Source: Galeopsis tetrahit | Taxonomy: Eukaryota > Streptophyta > Magnoliopsida > Lamiales > Lamiaceae | Assembly: GCA_963675135.1 (NCBI GenBank) | Contig: OY776120.1 | Span: 15,962,001 to 16,026,000 of the forward strand | Reading direction: 5' to 3' | Length of the DNA: 64,000 nt | In this document: positions 1-10,335 of the stretch, piece after piece | Layout: every line of letters starts with the position of its first letter | Position numbering within the stretch: the stretch's first letter is position 1 | Program-made: the position numbers and the translations under genes | The notes under the pieces: generated by a model | Databases searched by the model: none | Told to the model about the DNA's origin: nothing | The model's input: only the letters and a program-made list of their open reading frames with translations

Positions 1-228
1 GGTCAATTATTTGCTCGTCTGGTTGATGTTATAACAAACTTTCTTCAAGAAGGTTATCTCACTGCTGAAGAAAAGGGAATGGCCCTAGCTGTCTACAATC
101 CGCCTTCCATCCCTATACTTTCCCAGGAAGCTCAAGGTATTGCCTCACCCTCTACTTCATCTATAGATATTCGAGCAGATGTGTGTGCTCAGGTCAAGGA
201 AGCAATCGACACACACTTTGCCAAAGGG
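1..228 (+). pseudogene. Env-like gene of B, segment 1
   Basis: Open in frame 1 from the first base. The 76 codons align closely with residues 249-324 of the 785-codon ORF of A (4245-1888), including the shared stretches FLQEGYLTAEEKGMAL and SPSTSSIDIRADV. It stops exactly where element A begins (TGTTGG at 229), and the frame resumes at 20544 after the duplicated AAGGG. It is the region between the second conserved domain and the coiled coil. The protein's function is unknown. Confidence 0.9.
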
Positions 229-260
229 TGTTGGTCCCTGAACGAGTAGTGAATGGGATT

Positions 261-291
261 AAAGTCTAGAGGGGAGGGGTGAATAGACTTT
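261..291 (-). other. U5 inverted repeat with C-rich loop (A 3' LTR)
   Basis: On the element strand the arms AAAGTCTA and TAGACTTT enclose a loop rich in C (TTCACCCCTCCCCTC). The same structure, with little change, is at 19118-19148 (A 5' LTR), 36624-36654 (B), 39021-39048 (E), 48720-48750 (F) and 55234-55262 (G), always 30-60 bases from the LTR's 3' end, although the rest of the E and F LTRs is very different from A's. Confidence 0.8.
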
Positions 292-1077
292 AAAACTTTT
301 TCAAAAGAGTTGGGAACCTCTTCTGATCTCTATGTCAGCTGGACTACAAGTCTGCTGGTCCAGATGACTATAGTGATCTGATGGCAGAGATTATATGCGG
401 AATTATTGTAGGCCTTGTTTAGACTCGTTCCTTTTGTTTCTTAAGAAAGTGTTAACTTGTTTTGCTTAATGAAAATGCTCAGCTGATGCTGGTTTGAAAG
501 TTATGGCCTTGTTTTAAAGACAATTGCAAATACAGTATACACTATATAAAGATAAATGAAATGACAGAAATATTAAGTGCAGTAAGTAAATAACACCGGG
601 TTTATAGTGGTTCGGATATACGATCCTACGTCCACTCTCACATCAACACGTGATATTTAATCCCTTTAATTTACCAAAAATTACAAGGGTGTTGTCCTTT
701 ATAGTCCCAAGGATAGGACTTTGTGATCTGAGCCGTCCTAACAGCTACGGTCTCCACAAGTGATTGTAAGCACTTGCACTTTGAGGGGTTCAAAAACTTT
801 AACCTTTCGGTGAGGGTTTGGGGTTTTTGAAGAGTATCCAACTAATGGTTCAAGCTTATAAGTTGCTTAACCACTATGCCTAAAACAATGGATATACAAT
901 ATGAACAGGTTTCAGGTTCTTATGGGTTGGATAGAAATCACTTAAGAGCTACAAATATTCTAAGACTTTCTGGGCTCTTGGAGAATTCTTAAAACAGTAT
1001 GGCTTTTGCTTGATTGCTTGCTTAGCTTGTTGAATTCTCTCGTCGTGATCTCGTACTTGTGATTTCTCATCCTCTTG

Positions 1078-1085
1078 TATTTATA
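1078..1085 (-). promoter_or_regulatory. TATA box in A 3' LTR
   Basis: TATAAATA on the element strand, about 580 bases into the LTR. The same octamer in equivalent context is at 19935-19942 (A 5' LTR), 35835-35842 (B), 56052-56059 (G), 39610-39617 (E) and 49328-49335 (F), which supports a core promoter role. Confidence 0.65.
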
Positions 1086-1664
1086 GTGGTGATTGCTTGC
1101 AACTAGCCGTTGGGGCAATCTTTCCATGTTGGCTTGATTCCTTGATTCCAGCTGCTTGATTGCTCCAATCCTAGGATCATGTCAATATTCTAAATAAGGT
1201 AGGTCTTCATTTGAATTGCAAGATGACTTTGGGAATCAGCCGAGTCCTGGACGAGTACTTAGTCTTCTGATTTGCACTACTAGTCTTCTGACTAGTGGCC
1301 TTGTACTTCTGTCTTCTGATATCAGTCGAGTAGAATTCTTTTGATCTGGTAAATACTTGTGCTGCATTAGGTGTCATCTTCAACTTGGACTCCATCAGAT
1401 AAGTAGGTATACAAGCACCTTAACTTATCTGGCCTTCAAGGATCTTCTAGTCTTCATGTCTTCTACTCTTCTCATCTTGAGGGAGCGCATGTAAGCCGGG
1501 ACTGTGCTAATCAGCTGATATATATACAGTTGATCACACAAGACTAGTCTAAGCTGTTCTATACAAGGTCAGCTGATCCTATTACATTTATAAACTCTAA
1601 GTGTTTTGGCCATCAAAACTATTCTAACATCAAGTGGGGCTTAGGGTGAATTTACATCCCAACA

Positions 1665-1678
1665 ATTTCCCCCTTTTT
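1665..1678 (-). other. A polypurine tract (3' PPT)
   Basis: On the element strand the tract reads AAAAAGGGGGAAAT and directly precedes the TG of the 3' LTR, preceded in turn by GGCTTCATC. It is the expected primer for plus-strand DNA synthesis. Near-identical tracts stand next to the 3' LTRs of B, E, F and G. Confidence 0.92.
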
Positions 1679-1887
1679 GATGAAGCCAAAACTATACTTG
1701 ATAAATGCTCCTAATAAATAAGATAAGAGTTTATAAAATTCATAAAACTGAAGTATCTGATGAAGACAATGAGAGTTTGTCTTGTAAGTAAAGAGAACTA
1801 ATACTTGATTATATATAGAGCCTTTACAGATTACAAGTGATAGTTTCTTTAAACTTTGAAAGTGGTCTTTATCAGGTCTTCTGATCT

Positions 1888-4245
1888 TCAGATGCGGAAA
1901 GCAAGGTACAGACGAGCTCGAACTCCTTCCATGTGCTGCAGGTCTGTAACATTCTCCTCTTCATAGATCTTCTCTAGAATCCTTTTGACTTCAATCCAGT
2001 CTGTCCTTCCGGAGCTCAGAGTGGGAGGAGCCCATTTAGGTTCTTCTGGAGTTAGGATTCTGCGGTTGTCAAGTTCTTTGGCTGTCTTGACTACTTCTTT
2101 CCAGAACTCTTGATCTTCAATGTTCATGAACTGATTGAACTGGAAGAATTCATCTTCATAGGTTGGGAGAGGGCCAAATTTTCTTACAATGTGGTGTTGA
2201 ATTTGCCACTTCTTCTTCAGAGAATACCACCTTGGTAGCTCATCTTGAAGGGCTAAATAATCCACATAGTTGCTATCAAACACCAGGGTATTGTCTTCTT
2301 TTGCTTTGTCCTTGATTGCTTTCCTGAGTTTGGCTATTTTCCTTTCAAATTTGGCTTTGACTGCCTTTGCATCTTTTAGCTTCTTCTGCTTAAGCTCTTG
2401 AGCTTCAAACTCTTTTCTTTTCTTCAGCTCTAAATCCTCTTCCTCTTCTGCAGTAGGCTCTACTGGAGCTGACTTCTTGCTTGACTTCTTGCTTGACTGA
2501 GCTTGCTCATCTGCTTGCTCATCTTCCTTTCTTTTCCTTGTCATCCTCTTCTCAGGAACTTGTTCTTCAGAGGCAGTGATCTGTAGACTCTTGGCAGGAG
2601 CTTGAGTGTCTTCTTGAGCAATTTCTTTGCCTTGCCTGCTCTTGATTTTGCTTTTTAAACCACCCAAGGTTTCATTCAGCTCATCTTGAGATTCTACCAT
2701 CACAGCTTGCTGTGCAGTAGCCTTCTCTAGAGCCTTTATCAATACATCTTCCCCCTTTTTGGCTTCAGCAAGTGCAGCCGCAAAAGGCTTCATGGCATTT
2801 AGAATTTCCACTTTCAGAGTCTGCTGTAGGGCCATGGCATTGACTTTGCCAACATGGGTCAGATGAGTGATGCTGTGCTCGAGGATTTGAGCATGAGAGT
2901 TGGAGGAGGAGGCAACTTCAAGTTTAGCTGTAAGTGCTTCCAATTTGGCTGCTGTCTCCTTCAGTTGAGTCTGCAGTTTAACATTCTCCTCTGCAGCTAA
3001 CGTAAGAAGGGTTTTACCTTCAGTGGCTCTTGCTTCAGCATCATCAAGTCTGTTTTTGTAGGAGCTCTCCAAGCGGTTGATTTCATTTGTATAGAGATCA
3101 GTAAACTTCTTTGTTCTGTCCGCTGATTTCTTCATTTCTAAGTTGAGATACTCCTCTAGCTGATTATGGAGTGCCTCACCGAACTTGTCATCTATGTCAA
3201 GGATTTTTTCGGTGAGACGAGTCTTCTGCTCATGAATGGCCTTCTCTACAAATCTGGCCAGCTGCATGCCTAGCCCTTTGGCGAAGTGTGTGTCGATTTC
3301 TTCCTTGACCTGAGGAAACACATCTGCTCGAATATCTATAGATGAAGTAGAGGGTGAGGCAATACCTTGAGTTTCCTGGGGAAATACAGGGATGGTAGGC
3401 TGATTGTAGGCAACTAGAGCCATTCCCTTTTCTTCAGCAGTGAGATAACCTTCTTGAAGAAAGTCTGTTGTAAGATCAACTAGACGAGCAAATAATCGAC
3501 CATTCCTTTGATGAGGTTGATAGATGAAGTGATCAAGCTCATGCTTAGGAAAGAAGTGAGAGGGAACATACACCACTTCTTTCTCCTTTGCTTCAACTTC
3601 AGCTGATTCAGAGGGGATTCCTAGAATCCTTTGGCATACCCTGGTCAGAGATTTTGTGGGCAATAGCTCAGTGAATGAACGGACTTGAGCAACCTCTTTT
3701 TGCTCCATTTCCCAGTCGAGGAAGTTAGCCTTTCTTCCCATTCCCTCCATGACTTCAATGAGATCATCCACATCATCTCTTCGGAGCTCAATCCAAGTAC
3801 AGACTCTCAGTACTTGTTCAAACTGAGCTGATTCTTCATCAATACCAGGAATAGTAGACTTGAGCAGGTTGGCTACCTTCATCCTAATTATCTTCTCCCT
3901 TGTGCACATAGGATAGTGCACCATGCTATATTGAGGTTGAGAAGGGCCTACTTGATCCAGGTCTGCTGGTGCCAAGTCTTCTGGTGCAGATGGGGTAGTG
4001 AGGATAGGGGATTGAGTGGCAAAGACATTTTCCTCTGCTGTGTGAGTATCAGCAGGGATTTGGGAAGTGATATGTTCAGGTTGAGTATCAGCAGGGGTAG
4101 TCAGTTGTGGTTCAATAGTTGGTTGATGCTGGGCTTGTTCCTCTGCTGTATGAGTATCAGCAGGGATTTGGGTATCAGTGTGTGGAGGTTCAGATATGTT
4201 GGAATCGTCAGAAGGGTTGAATGATGCAATCGGGGCTATGATCAT
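1888..4245 (-). CDS. Env-like protein of A, C-terminal two thirds (785 codons open)
   Basis: Function unknown. It is in the same frame as the upstream 4264-5172 ORF, separated by one TAA and six codons, so it is probably the C-terminal part of one long protein. Visible parts: a linker with a repeated QIPADTHTAEE (residues 27-72); a conserved domain (about 108-210, motifs YPMC.REK, QFE..LR.CTW, DWEMEQKE) also found in E and F; a long coiled coil (about 330-535) containing EAKKGED (494-500), whose DNA copies the polypurine tract; a basic stretch resembling a nuclear signal (566-575 and 586-591); and a C-terminal domain (about 640-785; LKKKWQI, VRKFG, P.WAPP.L, ending YLAFRI). No signal peptide or membrane segment is seen. 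The Sirevirus env-like label comes from position only. Confidence 0.85.
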   Translation of the reverse strand: MIIAPIASFNPSDDSNISEPPHTDTQIPADTHTAEEQAQHQPTIEPQLTTPADTQPEHITSQIPADTHTAEENVFATQSPILTTPSAPEDLAPADLDQVGPSQPQYSMVHYPMCTREKIIRMKVANLLKSTIPGIDEESAQFEQVLRVCTWIELRRDDVDDLIEVMEGMGRKANFLDWEMEQKEVAQVRSFTELLPTKSLTRVCQRILGIPSESAEVEAKEKEVVYVPSHFFPKHELDHFIYQPHQRNGRLFARLVDLTTDFLQEGYLTAEEKGMALVAYNQPTIPVFPQETQGIASPSTSSIDIRADVFPQVKEEIDTHFAKGLGMQLARFVEKAIHEQKTRLTEKILDIDDKFGEALHNQLEEYLNLEMKKSADRTKKFTDLYTNEINRLESSYKNRLDDAEARATEGKTLLTLAAEENVKLQTQLKETAAKLEALTAKLEVASSSNSHAQILEHSITHLTHVGKVNAMALQQTLKVEILNAMKPFAAALAEAKKGEDVLIKALEKATAQQAVMVESQDELNETLGGLKSKIKSRQGKEIAQEDTQAPAKSLQITASEEQVPEKRMTRKRKEDEQADEQAQSSKKSSKKSAPVEPTAEEEEDLELKKRKEFEAQELKQKKLKDAKAVKAKFERKIAKLRKAIKDKAKEDNTLVFDSNYVDYLALQDELPRWYSLKKKWQIQHHIVRKFGPLPTYEDEFFQFNQFMNIEDQEFWKEVVKTAKELDNRRILTPEEPKWAPPTLSSGRTDWIEVKRILEKIYEEENVTDLQHMEGVRARLYLAFRI
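2745..2766 (-). other. Internal purine tract within env-like gene (A)
   Basis: On the element strand TGAAGCC is followed by AAAAAGGGGGAAG, coding EAKKGED. The purine run equals the 3' PPT at 1665-1678. The same run occurs at the homologous place in B (21051-21072), E (41251-41270) and F (51203-51221). Confidence 0.8.
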
Positions 4246-4263
4246 GGGAGTAGGGAGCCTCGA

Positions 4264-5413
4264 TTACTTTGACTTTTTGGTGAAAGAAGAATTATTCTTC
4301 TTTCTCTTCTGACCCTTTGACAATTTAGAAGGTGTGATATTGAGAGAGGGGTCAGGAGTACCTGTCTTCTTCAAAGGAGAGGCAGTGGGAGTGATATCTG
4401 AATCAGATGGGGAGATGAGCCCAGATCTGATCAGGGTTCTTCGTTGTGCCAAGGTCTGGTTATCATCATCATCGTCCTCAGCAACCTTCTTTTGAGCCTC
4501 TTCTTTAGAAGGTCTCTCTTCTTCTTCAGCAGAGTCATGAACAGACTCTTCTGTCTCTTTAACAACATCCTTAGAGGATGCTTCTGCCAACTTCTTCTTC
4601 TTTTCTTCCTTCAACCTTGCTGCCTCAGCAAGGGCCTCCTTTCTCAAGTAATACTTGGAGGTGTGGAATGTCTTATGAGGACCCATCTTGTACTTCTTTG
4701 GGAGTACTTCTGGAAGGATAACACTCAGCTTGTTGACAAAGTTGACAGTCGATGTTACCTTCCATTCTCTTGATTGGAGGTCCAATGTAACCTTCTTGGC
4801 CTCAAGAGCAATCCTATTCAAGAATAGCCCTTGCCAATCTCCATCAATCTGATCCCAGATTGCAGCCATAACTCTAACCTTTAAAGTGGTAACAGCATCA
4901 TGGCTAAAAGTGTTACCAAGCAACATCTTTCCTGCAATATCCATCAAGGTTTGGAATTTGGGGTCGAGTTGTGATTTCTTAATCCCAGAGGCATCCTCAG
5001 CCTTGACCCTTCCACCAGTAAACATCTCCATATACTCCTTTTCTCTTCCCATAATGTAGGTAGAGATGTCTATCTCTCCCCTTGATAAGCCGAACAATTC
5101 TTGAAGGATTTCTCTTGAGATCTCAACTCTGTGTCCACCCATGACACTTTCAACATGAGAATCCGTCATCACTGCGCGCGTTTGCGTAGAACGTCAGCAC
5201 ATCTTATTCATAAACATTTGTTGGTGCTGCTTCCAGAAAATCACGAAGGTTGAGATTGATGCAGCGAAGAAGGATCTCCTTGTTTGCAGGTGTATGTTTG
5301 CCCTTGAAAAACAGAGCGTTCTCAGTGAAAACTTTTCCTTCCTTAGACCACTTTTGAGTATCTAAGGTGTCGGTACTCTTGGTCTACTCGTCGTAAATTT
5401 TGATGATTCCCAT
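4264..5413 (-). pseudogene. Env-like protein of A, N-terminal domain and acidic linker
   Basis: The likely start is the ATG at 5413-5411 (MGIIKIYDE), placed like the starts of the E and F genes. The reading is broken by TAG at 5386-5384, TAA at 5206-5204 and a shift near 5175; from 5172 to 4264 it is open (302 codons). The conserved domain includes VFTENALFFKGKHTP, HRVEISREILQELFGL, DIAGKMLLG and a VRVMAAIWDQIDGDWQGLF block, and ends near KYYLRKEALAEA. It is followed by an acidic and Ser-rich linker and a Lys-rich tail. The domain resembles what is annotated in plants as 'putative plant transposon protein', which is my recollection and not a search result. The three shared blocks in E and F show it is a real protein domain. 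Confidence 0.8.
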
Positions 5414-7255
5414 TCTGGATGTTGAGTTTTGAGGGTAGGAATGCTTGGAAAGAGTATTCAGGACGAGAGTGATTTGAGAGTAATTGAGTATTGTGAGCGA
5501 AAGGAGTTTGGAAGAGGTTTAAGAGTTTGTATATATACTCCAGCAAGAACTTGAGAGATGAATGATCCAACGGTCAGATTCGGTTCAAGATTGGAGTAGA
5601 GCCCAAGATTTCCTTCTTTGATTTCGCCTCGTTCCTTTAATTTTGCCGGCTGAATTTGCTATGTGTCAATCGATGATTTGTTGGCAAAATAGTAATTGAG
5701 TGCTAATGACATCATTACCAAAACTAGCCGTTGTGACTGAATTTTAACAAGAATTGATCATCAAGGCCGTTTTCTATAAGTGAATTTCATTCCTTATATA
5801 GGCCAATTTCCTTAATTACATTCAGGAATAAATCTAGAATGAATTACATGATCAAAGATAGTCATTATGCTCTAAAATAAAGTGATCTGATCAGCATAGT
5901 GAAGTCTTCTGATTTCTTCGAGAAGTCTGCTGATTTTCTTGAAAGTCTTCTGGTCAGCTGAGTTGGCCTTCTGATCAGCTGAGTAGAGGATTGAAGTGTG
6001 CTGAGTAAATCTTCTGTGTGTAATGATCCAACCTGGTTGGATGGATCCTTCAGCTGTGATGATCCAACCTGGTTTGATGGATCTTTCAGCTCCTTTTAAC
6101 CAAGTGGGACTGGTCTAGATGAAATCCCACTGGCTCAAATGCTCCTCACCATCGGATGTTCCTCATCATCAAATGGGATGTAGCATCTAATGTGTCCTTG
6201 TTGAATTTCTTCGCTTCTCTTGTAAGAAGGAGAAGATTGAAAGGTGCTTCAATGGAGTTTGAAAAGAGAGACAGGAACTGGGTTTTCCTGATATGGTTTG
6301 ACAAAGTGGCATTTGGTAACAAGCTCTCCATGTAGAACTTCCCCTGGAGAAGAAGCTCTGCTTGTTTGCTACTCTGTCCTCTGCATCTCTTCTTTCTTTA
6401 GTTTTCAACAAGAACGTCTCTTCTTTCTTTAGGTTTCATAGGCATACTTATGTTGGATAAGCCAAGTATGCTGATCTGCATCATCTCCATCTTTAGGACA
6501 AATCTTCATCTCCTTTACCCAAGTCTTTGGTTGAGGGATAATGTCCATGCCATCTCTTCTTTCGATTCTCTCCATACCTGAAACAAGAATAATAGTTAGT
6601 AATTTATGTTCTTAGGTATTCCCATAACTTTCCCTTTTTATAGAGGAAGAAATGAGGTGGTGGAGTAAAAGATGACAAAACTATAGAGTTGATAGGTCTG
6701 AGTTTCTGAAAAGTTATTTCTTAGGATCAACAATGAGATTCTTGATCTAAGGGTTCACATTTAAAGAGATTCAGATTCTATCTTATGGAATGCAGAAATT
6801 ATAAATTTTGAGCAAGAGTTATTTGGAATCCGTACAGTGCATGCATACTGTTGAGTCGGTGAGGATTAATCCAGCCAATGGTGTATTAATCCAACCAAGT
6901 ATAACTCAATAGTATACTTGTATGTATGTATAATGATAAAGTATTTTATGAAGAATAGTTTATTATTATACATATGCATACATTGCTTAAGTATAGATAC
7001 CAATTAACTTTGTTCATGTCTTCTGTATGTATATATATATATATATTATGCAATGCAGAAGATTGAGTATTTTATCAAGGATTCTTAAGGTATCATTGAT
7101 TCCCCCTTGATTAAATAACTCTATGTTTTACCTCAGCTTTATTTGTCTTCATCGGGAAAAACTTACCTGAAGATGAGGGTGTCTATTCACCTCATTTGAT
7201 CCTCATAGTCTGCTGCAATTGTATCAGCTGAGGCCTTCAGCTGATCTTATGCTCT
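5414..7255 (-). other. Non-coding gap between pol and env-like gene of A
   Basis: About 1.8 kb with no convincing coding sequence. It holds a 36-bp tandem duplication (6020-6055 and 6056-6091, core GATCCAACCTGG), scattered CTTCTGATC and CAGCTGA words at 5880-6000, a TA-repeat at 7027-7047 and the purine tract at 7099-7110. Its presence means env-like protein cannot be made by simple readthrough of the pol stop, unlike what is reported for soybean SIRE1. A separate or spliced transcript is the likelier route. Confidence 0.6.
7099..7110 (-). other. Second purine tract, after pol (A)
   Basis: On the element strand TCAAGGGGGAATC. Counterparts lie at the same place relative to RNase H in E (44653-44665) and F (54426-54438), embedded in a block that also shares GATGARG and AAGCTGAGG words. 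Conserved across three otherwise diverged families. Confidence 0.6.
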
Positions 7256-9671
7256 TCATGTGCTTGGATCCAAGAGTCCTAAGCTATAGCATAGGGTCTT
7301 GAATCTTTCTTCAGCTAGGGGCTTAGTCAAGATGTCTGCTCTTTGGATATCTGTGTGAATTTTCTCCATCTTGATGTCCTTCTTTTCAAGGTGATCTCTT
7401 ATAAAATGGTGTCGAATGTCGACATGCTTGCACCTTGTGTGTAGGACTGGATTTTGAGTGATGGCAATGGCACTGCTGCTGTCACAGTAGATAGGGACTT
7501 CTCTTGCCTCTACATTGTAATCCTTGAGTTGTTGAACTAGCCAGAGCAGCTGACTACAACAACTTCCAGCTGCCATATATTCTGCCTCAGTGGTGGAGGT
7601 TGCAACTGACGTTTGCTTCTTTGAGAACCATCATATCAACTTGTTGCCTAGGAATTGACAGGTTCCAGATGTGGACTTCCTATCTATTCTGCATCCACCA
7701 TAATCTGAGTCAGAGTAACCACTCAAATCTAGATTGTCATCAGTAGGGTACCATAGTCCTAGGTTGACTGTTCCTTTTAGGTACTTGAGAATCTTCCTTG
7801 CTGCTTCTAGATGACTTTGCTTTGGGTTTGCTTGAAACCTAGCACATACTCCTACAGCAAATGTTATGTCTGGTCTGCTAGTTGTAAGATATAGTAGAGA
7901 TCCAATAAGTGCTCTATATTCAGCTTGATCAACTGCCTGTCCAGACTCATCTGGTTCCATTTTAAATGATGTCATCATTGGAATTCTTGCAGTCTTGCTT
8001 TGTTGAGCTTTGAATCTTTCTAATAGGCTTTTGGTGTACTTGGACTGATTGATGAAGATCCCTTCTGAACTCTGTTTGACTTGGAGTCCTAGGAAGTAAT
8101 TCATCTCACCCATCATACTCATTTCGAATTTTCCTTGCATAAGTTCAGAGAACTTCTTGCACATATCTTGATTTGGTGATCTAAATATAATGTCATCTAC
8201 ATATATTTGCACCATTAGAATGTCTTCTCCTTCTTGTATTCTGAAAAGTGTTCTGTCAACTTTGCCTTTTGTGTAACCATTGTCAAGTAGGAATTGTGAC
8301 AATGTGTCATACCAGGCTCTAGGAGCTTTCTTCAGACCATAGAGGGCCTTCTTCAGACGATATACTTGATCTCCTTTTTCGAATCCTGGAGGTTGTTCTA
8401 CATACACTTCTTCTACCAGAATACCATTCAGAAAAGCACTCTTGACGTCCATTTGATATACCTTGAAGCCCATATATGATGCATAAGCTAGAAACAGTCG
8501 AATGGCTTCTAATCTGGCTACTGGAGCAAAGGTTTCATCATAGTCAATTCCTTCAGATTGTGAGTATCCTTTTGCAACTAGCCTTGCTTTATTTCTAGTT
8601 ATCACATCATTTTCGTCCTTTTTATTCTTGAATACCCACTTTGTTCCTACTACATTGTGGTTTTCAGGACGATCTACCAATTCCCATACTTCATTTCTTT
8701 CGAATTGGTTTAATTCTTCTTGCGTAGCAGTGATCCAATTGCTATCTGTCATTGCTTCTTCTATGTCAACTGGTTCAATGTTGGACAAGAAGGCACACCA
8801 GCAGAACATAGATGATTGGGGGTTCTGATTTAGTTGTCTTCTGGTCTTGACACCTGAGTCTGCTCCTCCTAAGATGAGGTTTGATGGATGGTTGTTTCTC
8901 CATGTATGTCTCACAGGTGTATCTGCATTAGATGAGCTTGGATTCTCATCTGTTCTAGTGCCATCAGAAGGGTTGACTTGATTAGGTCGATCATCATCTG
9001 TATCTTGAGTGTCAAAGAGATCATTCCCCCTTGCATTTGGGATTGTTGCATCTTGATTTTGGACAGCTTGCTCAGCTTGAGTTTGTGATCTAGTGACTGG
9101 TCTTTGTGGTTTATCCTCCTCTGGTTCTTCAGGAAATGGTTCATTGACTTCAATAAACTCATCAGACCTGGACCTGATCACTAGTTTCTTCATCTGATCT
9201 ACAGCTGAGTCTATTTGTACTGCACTCTTATCACAAGATTCATCAAAAACAACATGAGGTGTTTCTTCCACAAGAAGGGTTTGTTTGTTGAATACTCTAA
9301 ATGCTTTGCTAGTTGAGGAGTATCCCAAGAATATCCCCTCATCTGCTTTGGCATCAAAAGCATTCAACTTACTTTTCCCATTGTTTTGAATGAAACACTT
9401 ACAACCAAATATATGAAAGTAAGATACTCTAGGTTTCCTGCCTTTCCACACTTCATATGGGGTTTTCTCATGAATTTTGTGAATACCTGACCTATTTTGA
9501 GTGTGACAAGCTGTGTTGATGGCTTCTGCCCATAGCTTCTTAGGAGTTGAGAATTCAGCAAGGAGTGTTCTTGCTGCTTCTTTAAGTGTTCTGACTCTTC
9601 TTTCAGCTACTCCATTCTGTTGTGGTGTTCTTGCTGCACTTGTCTCATGCTGAATACCATTAGAAGTACAA
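7256..9671 (-). pseudogene. pol: A pol, 3' half: integrase C-part, reverse transcriptase, RNase H
   Basis: Continues the integrase after the Helitron, beginning with the third catalytic residue in NGVAERR, then [12 protein letters not shown] and FGCKCF motifs, a Ser/Pro-rich linker, and copia reverse transcriptase with [30 protein letters not shown] and YVDD (8192-8203). RNase H follows (GYSDSDYGG, then TTEAEYMAAGSCCSQLLW and HTRCKHVDIRHHFIRDH). It ends at the stop at 7256. One in-frame TGA at 7633-7631 separates the RNase H tail. It is the enzyme module for reverse transcription and integration; in this copy it is dead because of the TGA and the Helitron. Confidence 0.93.
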
Positions 9672-10109
9672 TCTTATATAATAAAAGGAGGAAAGTCTCT
9701 CCAGTTTTACGCCAAGTGTCATTTTTGACACCTTCTGCTCTCGCCATGTGTCGTTTAGAAGGATCCAACCTGTCCCACGTGTTAATTTTGAGATACATGT
9801 CATCTTTTCATGGCAACGAAGCGTTTCAAGGTTTTACCCATTCTCTTTCTCTTTGTCTCTTTAGTTTCATCCTATTGGACTTCTGAAAAACCCTCCTGCA
9901 GATTGAAGGTTATGTTGCCACCATCCGCTGATGCCACCGCTCGCCACTCCGCCGCACACGAGCTGTACAGAGGCGCCATCGCTCCCGTCTCTCCCAATCG
10001 CCTGAAGTCGCGTCCTGCCCCATCAGCCTAGCCGCACGCGTCGCCGTCCAGAAACCTAGCCGCCGCAGCAGCCATAAAACCTGTCCCAAACCCCCCACGC
10101 TGCACAGAA

Positions 10110-10335
10110 CATAAGCAGATTGACAAGATGCCCACGTTCTTACGTAAAAGCGTATCTGGAATAAGTTCGTGAACTCTAAAACCATAATCGGTGGCTTTCA
10201 ATTCGAAGCAGGTCTCCAAAAGGGACGCGAAAACCTGAGGGTCATTGATGATTATGACATTCTTTGCTGAGGATTCTAACTTTTCGATTACAGTTTGTAG
10301 GGCTGGATTTTAGATTGGGGTTGGAGTTTTTAGTG
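10110..10335 (-). pseudogene. Captured fragment of an OTP70-like pentatricopeptide repeat gene
   Basis: Read on the minus strand, about 65 codons give TVIEKLESSAKN, then DPQVFASLLETCFELKATD, then GFRVHELIPDTLLRKNVGI. This is the N-terminal pattern of plant organelle PPR proteins of the At4g25270 (OTP70) type, recognised from memory. The reading stops resembling it after NVGI, and an upstream in-frame stop lies near 10315. It is on the opposite strand to the Helitron. It lacks nearly all PPR repeats, so it is a transduplicated gene fragment, not a working gene. Confidence 0.7.

Larger units (their letters stand above)
229..1664 (-). repeat. A 3' LTR
   Basis: On the plus strand it begins TGTTGGTCCCTG and ends CATCCCAACA; read on the element's strand it is TGTTGGGATG...GGGACCAACA. 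It matches 19086-20538 nearly throughout. It contains a TATAAATA box (1078-1085, minus) and the C-rich-loop inverted repeat at 261-291. A segment rich in CTTCTGA and TCTTC words lies at about 1260-1480. A 62-codon open frame at 1207-1395 (minus) is also open in the other LTR but not in the LTRs of B and G. Confidence 0.95.

Noticed and set aside
1207..1395. A 62-codon open frame in A's 3' LTR, also open at 20081-20269 in the 5' LTR
   Set aside because: The two LTRs are nearly identical by descent, so shared openness is not evidence. The homologous frames in B's and G's LTRs are shifted or closed.
9910..10185. Host protein-coding frames at the GC-rich start of the Helitron
   Set aside because: Several overlapping frames on both strands are open only because of GC content; only the PPR-like reading at 10110-10335 shows recognisable sequence.
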